Positions 32,955 through 38,164 of a DNA stretch of 38,164 nt are shown in pieces. The DNA is taken from assembly GCA_027452045.1 (NCBI GenBank), contig DAIDHH010000092.1, positions 1 through 38,164 on the forward strand. The letters are read 5' to 3'. The stretch's first letter is position 1. Every line of letters starts with the position of its first letter. This DNA comes from Gammaproteobacteria bacterium. GTDB lineage: Bacteria; Pseudomonadota; Gammaproteobacteria; Steroidobacterales; Steroidobacteraceae. Under the pieces are notes generated by a model. The model was not told the origin of the DNA. It searched no databases and saw only the letters and a program-made list of their open reading frames with translations. Made by a program: the position numbers and the translations under genes.

Positions 32955-34014
32955 GCGTGTGCGGATGCGCGCAGCCGCAGCCGCCCGCCGCCCTTGCCGG
33001 GGCGCCAGTCCGTTCGTGATGGCGCTCGTGCTCGGTGCGCGCCTCGGCTCTCAGGCCAAGCCGTGCGAGCAATTGCCGGTCGCGCTCCACGTCTGGGTTA
33101 CCGGTGGTGAGGAGCTTCTCGCCGTAGAATATGGAGTTGGCACCCGCCATGAAACACAGCGCCTGCATCTCATCGCTCATGCCCTGACGGCCGGCGGACA
33201 GGCGCACGTGCGAACGCGGCATGAGCAGCCTCGCCACCGCGATGGCGCGCACGAACTCGAAGGGATCGAGCGGCGCGGTGCCCGCCAGAGGCGTTCCCTC
33301 CACCTGGACCAGCTGGTTGATGGGCACGCTCTCGGGGTGCTCGGGCAGATTGGCGAGAGTCAGGAGCAGCGCGGCGCGGTCCGTGGGCGACTCGCCCATG
33401 CCGAGGATACCGCCGCAGCAGACTTTCAGGTCCGCCGCGCGCACCGCCTCCAGGGTGTCGAGACGGTCCTGGTAGGTTCGGGTCGAGATGATCTCGCCAT
33501 AGAACTCCGGCGAGGTGTCGAGGTTGTGGTTGTAGTAGTCGAGGCCGGCCTCCTTCAGCTCCTTCGCCTGCTGCGGGCTCAGCATCCCGAGGGTGGCGCA
33601 GGTCTCCATGCCGAGGGCGCGAACTTCGCGGATCATCTGCGCAATGACCTCGAGGTCCTTAGGCTTCGGCGAGCGGTATGCCGCGCCCATGCAGAACCGC
33701 GTGGCGCCCGCCTCCCTGGCACGCAGCGCGCTCTCGCGCACCGCGGCGACCTCCATCAGCGCCTCGCGCGTGAGGCCTGTGTCGTAACGCACGCTCTGCG
33801 GACAGTAAGCGCAATCCTCGGGACAGGCGCCGGTCTTGATCGACAGCAGCGTGCTCATCTGGACGGTGTTAGCCTCGTGATGCTCGCGGTGCACCCGCTG
33901 CGCATGAAACAGCAGATCCATCAGCGGCAGGGCGAACAGAGCTTCGACCTCCGGCAGCGTCCAGTCGTGGCGGATGGCGCCGAGGGTTGCGAGACTTGGC
34001 GAGCTCATGGGCAT
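32935..34014 (-). CDS. bioB: Biotin synthase
   Basis: Radical-SAM enzyme that inserts sulfur into dethiobiotin. 359 residues. The cluster motif C64-x3-C68-x2-C71 is in [13 protein letters not shown]. Other conserved blocks are [32 protein letters not shown] and [10 protein letters not shown], which includes the arginine ligand of the auxiliary [2Fe-2S] cluster. The C-terminus is Cys/His-rich ([16 protein letters not shown]), beyond the usual end of the barrel, and may bind metal. ATG at 34014 is used; a second ATG at 34008 is two codons in. First gene of the operon, preceded by a promoter-like sequence and an inverted repeat. Confidence 0.97.
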   Translation of the reverse strand: MPMSSPSLATLGAIRHDWTLPEVEALFALPLMDLLFHAQRVHREHHEANTVQMSTLLSIKTGACPEDCAYCPQSVRYDTGLTREALMEVAAVRESALRAREAGATRFCMGAAYRSPKPKDLEVIAQMIREVRALGMETCATLGMLSPQQAKELKEAGLDYYNHNLDTSPEFYGEIISTRTYQDRLDTLEAVRAADLKVCCGGILGMGESPTDRAALLLTLANLPEHPESVPINQLVQVEGTPLAGTAPLDPFEFVRAIAVARLLMPRSHVRLSAGRQGMSDEMQALCFMAGANSIFYGEKLLTTGNPDVERDRQLLARLGLRAEARTEHERHHERTGAPARAAGGCGCAHPHTHAETAA

Positions 34015-34050
34015 TCCGGTATCGGTGGCGGTCTAGGTTCCGCCCTGCGG

Positions 34051-34079
34051 ATGGTCGCGGTCCACCGCGCAATTGTCAA
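34051..34079 (-). promoter_or_regulatory. Likely sigma70 promoter of the biotin operon
   Basis: On the minus strand TTGACA (perfect -35, 34074-34079), a 17-bp spacer and GACCAT (34051-34056). This would give a leader of about 30 nt before bioB. Confidence 0.5.
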
Positions 34080-34098
34080 CGCGAATCCCGATTACAGG

Positions 34099-34120
34099 TC
34101 GACAATTGGACGATTGTCGA
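34099..34120. promoter_or_regulatory. Inverted repeat upstream of bioB, candidate operator
   Basis: TCGACAAT (34099-34106), TGGACG, ATTGTCGA (34113-34120): a perfect 8-bp dyad 20 bp upstream of the -35. A third ATTGTC half (34072-34077) overlaps the -35 itself. It does not resemble the E. coli BirA operator half-site TTGTAAACC or the BioR site. A hairpin at the dgkA stop (CGCCGC TCA GCGGCG, 34127-34141) is adjacent. Confidence 0.4.
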
Positions 34121-34132
34121 TCATCCCGCCGC

Positions 34133-34498
34133 TCAGCGGCGCAGCAGATGCACCGCCAGAGCGACGGCGACCGCGACGGCCCCGAGCGCCGCGATCAGCA
34201 CCGCGGCAGCGGCGCAATCCTTGACGATGCGGATGCGCGGATGCTGCTCGGGGTGCAGGTGATCGGCCAATGCTTCGAGCGCGGTGTTGAACAGCTCGGC
34301 CGCGAGCACGCCGGCACTCGCCAGCATCACCGCAGCCCACCACAGCGCCCCAGGCCTCAGCACGAGCAGCGCGAGCACCACCAGCGCAAAGACCGCCCCC
34401 TGCGTGCGCAGGCTCCGCTCGACCCGCAGCGCATGCCCGAGCCCGGCGAGCGCGAAGCCCAGGCGGCGGGGCAACGATTGATTCTTCTGGGTACTCAA
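34133..34498 (-). CDS. dgkA: Diacylglycerol kinase (prokaryotic DgkA)
   Basis: Phosphorylates diacylglycerol to phosphatidic acid, recycling lipid from periplasmic glucan or LPS decoration. 121 residues, the normal DgkA length, three membrane helices. The active-site region RVERSLRTQGAVFALVVLAL and the signature AELFNTALEALADH are present; the third helix is VLIAALGAVAVAVALAVHLL. The start chosen is TTG at 34498 (LSTQKNQSLPRRLGF). The frame is open much further, but the upstream sequence is unlike the family. A 12-codon frame ending in TGA overlaps this TTG. Confidence 0.9.
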   Translation of the reverse strand: MSTQKNQSLPRRLGFALAGLGHALRVERSLRTQGAVFALVVLALLVLRPGALWWAAVMLASAGVLAAELFNTALEALADHLHPEQHPRIRIVKDCAAAAVLIAALGAVAVAVALAVHLLRR

Positions 34499-34533
34499 GC
34501 ACGGGCCCGCTCGGGCCGCAGGGTCATGGTCAT
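34495..34533 (-). CDS. Possible 12-codon leader ORF before dgkA
   Basis: ATG ACC ATG ACC CTG ... encodes MTMTLRPERARA. Its TGA overlaps the dgkA TTG start (TTGA). It could couple translation onto a weak TTG start. The region also has the stem GGCCC GCTC GGGCC. There is no clear ribosome site for the leader itself, so this is tentative. Confidence 0.25.
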   Translation of the reverse strand: MTMTLRPERARA

Positions 34534-34572
34534 GGTATGCACACGAGCGGCACTCTACACCAGCGAGAGCCC

Positions 34573-35280
34573 TCAGACGGAGTGATTGGCCGCGCCTGCC
34601 TGACCCAACGGGCAGGCGCGCTCGTGAAGGAGCGGCGCCGATTTGAGCCAGACGCGCGCGCCTTCGGAACCGGCTCGGACCCTGAGGCCCTGACCCGCCG
34701 GAAGGCGCAGCCAGGACCAGCGCTGCAGCGCCTCCTGACCGTCGGAAAACGTTCCGGACAGGACCAACAGCTCGAGGCCGCGGGGATTGGCCCGCTCGAT
34801 GAGCACCCCGGGACGCCATTCCTCGAGCGTGACGGTCTCGTGCGGGCTCTCGAACAGGGTCACGGACGAGCCCGCCCCGCCACCGAGCGCTACCGGCCGG
34901 CCCTCGCCGGGTTGGCGCACGATCCGCTCCCGGTCGTCGTCGCGGAACTGCCAGAGCTTCACGAAGATGGTGCAGCCTGGCTCGCTTCGCGGCGCGTGTC
35001 CTGACCCAGGCGGGTTCCTGACATAGGCGCCTGCCGGAAAATCGCCCGTCTCGTCCTGAAACGTTCCCTCGAGCACCAGGAACTCCTCGCCCCCGGGATG
35101 CATGTGATGGGGAAACCGGCTGCGCGCCGCGTAGCGCACGATGGAGGTGGCCCGAGCCTTCTCCTCCCCGATGCGAAAGAGCATGCGCCGATCGACGCCC
35201 TTCGAGGGACTCGGCACCCAGGCGAGCTCACCTCCATGGACGATGGTCCGCACGCCCAGATCATCATTCAGCAACATCAT
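34573..35280 (-). CDS. ChrR-like cupin protein
   Basis: A 235-residue soluble protein with a cupin core like the C-terminal domain of the anti-sigma factor ChrR. The first metal motif is HHMHPGGEEFLVLEGTF (58-74), followed by GAYVRNPPGSGHAPRSEPGCTIFVKLWQF; a second, degenerate cupin-like repeat follows (VTLEEWRPGVLIERAN, GLELLVLSGTF). There is no N-terminal zinc-binding anti-sigma domain and no sigma factor gene nearby, so it is better called a free-standing cupin; binding of zinc or another metal is expected. ATG codons at 35280 and 35277 are both possible. A partial, deleted copy of its 3' end is found at 36781-36915. Confidence 0.82.
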   Translation of the reverse strand: MMLLNDDLGVRTIVHGGELAWVPSPSKGVDRRMLFRIGEEKARATSIVRYAARSRFPHHMHPGGEEFLVLEGTFQDETGDFPAGAYVRNPPGSGHAPRSEPGCTIFVKLWQFRDDDRERIVRQPGEGRPVALGGGAGSSVTLFESPHETVTLEEWRPGVLIERANPRGLELLVLSGTFSDGQEALQRWSWLRLPAGQGLRVRAGSEGARVWLKSAPLLHERACPLGQAGAANHSV

Positions 35281-35643
35281 GCCTTCACTCTAGAACTCGC
35301 TGTGTCCACCAGCACCGTCATCGCCCGGAGGACGCCTTCGCATCCGGATGAGTCGGGGGCTCGGGCAGTCGGTTGCGCATCTGCGCCAGGATACGCCGAA
35401 TCGGTCCCCGAGCCAGCCACGAGGCGCCTGATCGCCGCCCACGCCGGGACGGCGCCAACACCGCGCGCCGGTCGTGCCAACGTTGCGCACGCCGCGGCGA
35501 CGGTCTGGTCGGCGTGGCCCGTAGGAAGAATTACTCATTGCCGGCCCGCGCATCTTCCGTTTCAATATTTGAACGATTATCCCGTCCCGTCGGCAACACA
35601 CGCAACGCTGAAGGTGAGGCAAGCCATTGACGGAGGCCGGACA
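35281..35643. other. Intergenic stretch with no recognised gene
   Basis: I see no credible coding frame, RNA gene or clear promoter here. The segment around 35525-35585 is noticeably AT-richer (TTCAATATTTGAACGATTAT) than the surroundings, and could be the promoter of whatever gene preceded the peroxiredoxin pseudogene. Confidence 0.4.
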
Positions 35644-36089
35644 ATGGGCCACTTTCCAATGAGGCATACACCCGGGATGCCTTGGCCCAATGAGCCGGCC
35701 CCGGATTTCAAAGCAATGACCACCCACGTGCTGAAGACTCCGCCGGAGTCCAGGCGCAAGTGGCTGGCTCCCTTCCCGCATCCGGCCGCTCATACGCCGG
35801 TCTGCACGACCGGGTTCGCCGGCTTCGCGAGAAGCTATCCGCGATATCAGGCGCTCGACTACGAACTGCTCGGCCTTTCGATCGACAGCACCTTAGCGCA
35901 CATCGCGTGGGCGCCGAACATCAAGGTGAGGTTCGGCATCAAGAGCCCCCTCCCGATCATCGAGGACCTCTCGAGGAAGCTCGCTCACACGTACCACAGT
36001 TGCGGCGAAGGCGGCGGGCGGCCGCTGTTGATGAGCAATATATGCATCCAGACACTCACTCAGCGACGGGCGGCGTGTGCAAGTGGTGA
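35644..36089 (+). pseudogene. Degraded 1-Cys peroxiredoxin (AhpC/TSA, Prx6-like)
   Basis: The reading frame from 35644 carries clear peroxiredoxin blocks: APDFKAMTT, FPHPAAHTPVCTTGFAGFA around the peroxidatic cysteine, YELLGLSIDSTLAHIAW and FGIKSPLPIIEDLSRKLAHTY. After about 36000 the frame goes out of register. The next family block, normally a YGMIHPGASDT-type sequence, appears in another frame as QYMHPDTHSATGGV and stops at 36089. The C-terminal third of the family is missing, the stretch before the active site is poorly conserved, and the usual Asp-Phe before TPVC is His. A frameshifted, 3'-truncated remnant is the best reading. An intact gene with a different C-terminus is unlikely. Confidence 0.72.
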
Positions 36090-36095
36090 CCAGCT

Positions 36096-36668
36096 ATGAA
36101 GATTGCGATTGCAGCTGCAGTCCTCATGATGGCGCTCGGTATCAATGCGGCAAATGGGAGGGAATGCGCAGGCGTATTCTTCCCTGACCACACCGAGTTT
36201 CGGGGCACGCTTTTGACGCTCAACGGCTTGGGCGTGCGCAAAGCCAGCGTGTTCAATGTCAGCGTCTATGTCTCCGCGCTGTACCTCACCAAGCCTTCCA
36301 GCGACCCGCAGCTGATCCTCCAGTCGGACACCCCGAGTGAGCTCATGCTCGAATTCATACGCGGGGTGAGTGCGCATCAGATCAGGGAGAGCTGGGAGAC
36401 GGGCTTCGCCAAGAATTCTCCCGGGCACCCGCCAGGGCTGGAGGCAGGTCTTGCACAGCTTAACAGCTGGGTGACGGACATGAAGCCCGGGCAACGTATG
36501 ACCTTCATCCGCATCCCTGGAACTGGCATGCAGGTCGACATCAATGGCACGGTGAAAGGCACGATCGCGGGAGACGAATTTTCGCGCACGTTTCTGTCGA
36601 TCTGGTTCGGTGACTATCCGCAGACTCCCGATCTGAAGCGCGGGCTGCTGGGTGGCCCTTGCGAGTAG
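36096..36668 (+). CDS. Secreted chalcone-isomerase-like domain protein
   Basis: A 190-residue periplasmic protein. It has a signal peptide (MKIAIAAAVLMMALGINA, then ANGRE) and a chalcone-isomerase-like fold. Conserved-looking blocks are LLTLNGLGVRKASVFNVSVYV, ALYLTKPSSDPQLIL, LEFIRGVSAHQIRESWETGF and NGTVKGTIAGDEFSRTFLSIW. Bacterial members of this group are not flavonoid enzymes as far as is known; the fold is related to fatty-acid-binding proteins, so lipid binding is possible. ATG at 36096 lies seven bases after the peroxiredoxin remnant. A weak stem followed by TTTTT (about 36700-36715) may terminate it. Confidence 0.82.
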   Translation: MKIAIAAAVLMMALGINAANGRECAGVFFPDHTEFRGTLLTLNGLGVRKASVFNVSVYVSALYLTKPSSDPQLILQSDTPSELMLEFIRGVSAHQIRESWETGFAKNSPGHPPGLEAGLAQLNSWVTDMKPGQRMTFIRIPGTGMQVDINGTVKGTIAGDEFSRTFLSIWFGDYPQTPDLKRGLLGGPCE

Positions 36669-36780
36669 CGCTTCGAGCAAAAGGCGCGATCGGGCCGAGA
36701 GGAGTCCTCACTTTTTGAGTTCCACCGTCCACGCCACGGAAGAGACGCCTCTCAAATATCGCTTCGTGCTGACGGCCGGG

Positions 36781-36915
36781 CCTGCCTGATCCAACGGGCA
36801 GATACGCTCGTGAAGCAGCGGCGCGGACTTGAGCCACACGCCCGCGCCCTCGGAGCCGACCCGAGCCCGTACGCCGAGGCCCGCCGCCGAGCGCCACCGG
36901 CCGGCCTTCGCCGGG
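36781..36915 (-). pseudogene. Deleted copy of the 3' end of the cupin gene
   Basis: 36781-36880 aligns by eye with 34595-34694, the cupin gene's 3' end (encoding VGSEGAGVWLKSAPLLHERI against AGSEGARVWLKSAPLLHERA). 36881-36915 matches 34877-34911 at 32 of 35 bases. The two blocks are adjacent here but about 180 bp apart in the intact gene, so the copy has an internal deletion. It has no start of its own and is cut off by the VOC gene stop at 36959. Confidence 0.75.
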
Positions 36916-36958
36916 ACGACTCCAACACCGCGCCGTCGGTCGTGGCCCGGACTCCGCC

Positions 36959-37435
36959 CTACCTGCAGTCCGGCCTCATCTTCCGCACCGCCTCCTGCAA
37001 CTCCTGCGGCGTGACCTCTCGCTGGTGCGTGGCGAGCGACCAGCGGTGGCCGAACGGGTCCTTGAGCATCCCGTACCGATCCCCCCAGAACATGTCGGCG
37101 ACCGGCATGAGGACGCTCGCCCCGGCCTTCTGTGCCTGCGCGAAGACGGCATCTACGTCGGTCACGTAGAGATGGATGGCGACCGGGGAATTCGCCGCGG
37201 CCACCGGTCCCAGGCAGTTCTGCTCGGGAAATTCGTCGGTCAGGAAAATGACCGAGTCGCCGATCCGCAACGCCGCGTGCATCAGCCGGCCGTCCGGCCC
37301 GGGGGCCCGCGAGAGCTCCTCGGCGCCGAAGGCGCTCTTGTAGAACTCGATGGCCCGCGCCGCGCCGGCGCAGATCAGATGCGGCGTCACCGAGCGCATG
37401 CCCTCCGGGATGGGTTTGACCGCCTTGCCGTTCAT
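36959..37435 (-). CDS. VOC-family (PhnB/glyoxalase-like) protein
   Basis: A 158-residue vicinal-oxygen-chelate protein. It opens with SVTPHLICAGAARAIEFYKSAFGAEEL, a typical PhnB/3-demethylubiquinone-methyltransferase-like start, and continues with HAALRIGDSVIFLTDEFP, VAIHLYVTDVDAVFAQA and the C-terminal DRYGMLKDPFGHRWSLATH. Such proteins bind a metal and act as lyases, dioxygenases or sequestering proteins; the substrate cannot be told. ATG at 37435 follows GAGGAG by about eight bases, a strong ribosome site. It stands alone, with 173 bp to the SYLF gene upstream. The fragment of the cupin gene follows it. Confidence 0.88.
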   Translation of the reverse strand: MNGKAVKPIPEGMRSVTPHLICAGAARAIEFYKSAFGAEELSRAPGPDGRLMHAALRIGDSVIFLTDEFPEQNCLGPVAAANSPVAIHLYVTDVDAVFAQAQKAGASVLMPVADMFWGDRYGMLKDPFGHRWSLATHQREVTPQELQEAVRKMRPDCR

Positions 37436-37608
37436 GAACGTTCTCCTCTGTTGTGTCGTAGCGGGCGGACCGTGCTCCCTGCCGGTCCACCCGGCGGAGT
37501 CAATCGACCGCTCATGTCACTGCGTCGAACGAGACGGCCGAACATCGACACGCCCCGCAAAATTCCTTCGCGGGCGTCATCCTGGGGCGGCGTGGGTCCA
37601 CCCGTGCC

Positions 37609-38164
37609 TCAGTGCGCGGGCCGGAAGGAGAACTTCTGCCCGGCCACCACGGCCTGGTACATCAGGCCACCCTTGGCGATCGTGAACACCGCGACGCCGT
37701 TCTCGTAATGACCGGCTGCGGTGGCGTGCCTCGCGGAGCTGCTCGCGCCGGCCTCCGCTCCCGCGGTACCGGCGCTCGCGGACGCCGAGGCGGTTAGGGC
37801 CACGGCGTTCACGTCGGCACCGAGTGAGAAATTGCCGGACTCGAAGCGTCTGAGCGCGGCGGGATCCCGGAAGAACACGATTTCACTGTAGGCCTGGCCG
37901 CCGGCCTGATACCCAATGCTCACCTGCTTCATCGTGGCGTCGCCGATGTAGTGGCTCTTGCGGTAAACGCGCCCGGTGCCATATGCCGCACCGACGCCAA
38001 GGCCACCTTTGGCGATGGTCGGGAATACGGCGTATCCATAGGAGGTCTTGAAGAAGTGCTCGGTCGGACCCGCATGCGCGAATGCGACGACCGTGTCCTT
38101 GTATCGATCCGCGAAGGCAATCGAGGCAATCAATGCGAGCGCAAGGAGCGGAAGACTTCGCGAG
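37609..38164 (-). CDS. SYLF-domain (Ysc84-like) lipid-binding protein, 5' end outside window
   Basis: The reading frame runs off the right edge; about 185 residues are visible. The first visible residues, SRSLPLLALALIASIAFA, are the end of a signal peptide. The SYLF domain follows: YGYAVFPTIAKGGLGVGAAYG, GYQAGGQAYSEIVFF, FSLGADVNAVAL, an Ala/Ser/Gly-rich loop (ASASASAGTAGAEAGASSSA) and GVAVFTIAKGGLMYQAVVAG. Eukaryotic SYLF proteins bind phosphoinositides; bacterial ones are periplasmic or outer-membrane-associated with unknown roles. The TTG at 38133 is not the start, because the signal peptide continues upstream in frame. Confidence 0.87.
   Translation of the reverse strand, partial: SRSLPLLALALIASIAFADRYKDTVVAFAHAGPTEHFFKTSYGYAVFPTIAKGGLGVGAAYGTGRVYRKSHYIGDATMKQVSIGYQAGGQAYSEIVFFRDPAALRRFESGNFSLGADVNAVALTASASASAGTAGAEAGASSSARHATAAGHYENGVAVFTIAKGGLMYQAVVAGQKFSFRPAH

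Noticed and set aside
34573-35280. Full ChrR anti-sigma factor
   Set aside because: The N-terminal zinc anti-sigma domain is missing and no ECF sigma gene is adjacent.
36096-36668. Flavonoid chalcone isomerase
   Set aside because: Only the fold family fits; the protein is secreted and bacterial members are not known as flavonoid enzymes.

Overview
The window is GC-rich, gene-dense DNA that reads as the chromosome of a gammaproteobacterium. The evidence is a BioC/BioH-type biotin operon, an aa3-type cytochrome oxidase cluster with DUF2244, DUF2909 and SURF1 companions, and a TonB-dependent receptor of the kind common in Xanthomonas and Caulobacter. A Xanthomonadales, Nevskiales or Steroidobacter-like relative is my guess. 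I see no rRNA, tRNA, CRISPR array, insertion sequence or phage gene.

About 106-21666 is an alpha-glucan (starch/maltodextrin) utilisation locus. On the minus strand, in transcription order, are a periplasmic GH31 alpha-glucosidase, two paralogous exported GH13 amylases (one a lipoprotein), an exported six-hairpin glycosidase, an MFS sugar permease and glyoxalase II (gloB). Two flavin-dependent halogenases of the tryptophan-halogenase family lie tail to tail. They are followed by a large TonB-dependent receptor (minus strand), a divergent cytoplasmic GH13 alpha-glucosidase, a LacI-family regulator, and a small unknown gene overlapping the regulator by 4 nt. The inferred flow is: outer-membrane and periplasmic amylases cut glucan, the receptor imports oligosaccharides, periplasmic glucosidases trim them, the permease takes them through the inner membrane, and the cytoplasmic GH13 finishes. 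The 14-bp site TGAATACGTATGCG occurs four times, always pointing at a gene start of this system (GH31, receptor, and twice before the cytoplasmic GH13). It is the obvious candidate operator for the LacI-type protein.

21593-29134 is the respiratory cluster on the minus strand: DUF2244, ctaC, ctaD, a 50-residue membrane protein, ctaE, SURF1, ctaA (heme A synthase) and ctaB (heme O synthase). A DUF2909 gene is inserted on the plus strand. No ctaG/COX11 gene is present where it is often found.

29352-34014 is the biotin operon bioB-bioF-bioH-bioC-bioD (minus strand), with overlapping cistrons throughout. bioD carries an in-frame N-terminal insertion made of three consecutive DNA hairpins. An inverted repeat and a promoter-like sequence lie before bioB.

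34133-38164 is a mixed, partly decayed segment: dgkA, a ChrR-like cupin protein, a frameshifted peroxiredoxin pseudogene, a secreted chalcone-isomerase-like protein, a deleted copy of the cupin gene's 3' end, a VOC/PhnB-like protein and a SYLF-domain protein that runs off the right edge.

All calls come from reading the sequence. No database search, alignment program or folding program was run.
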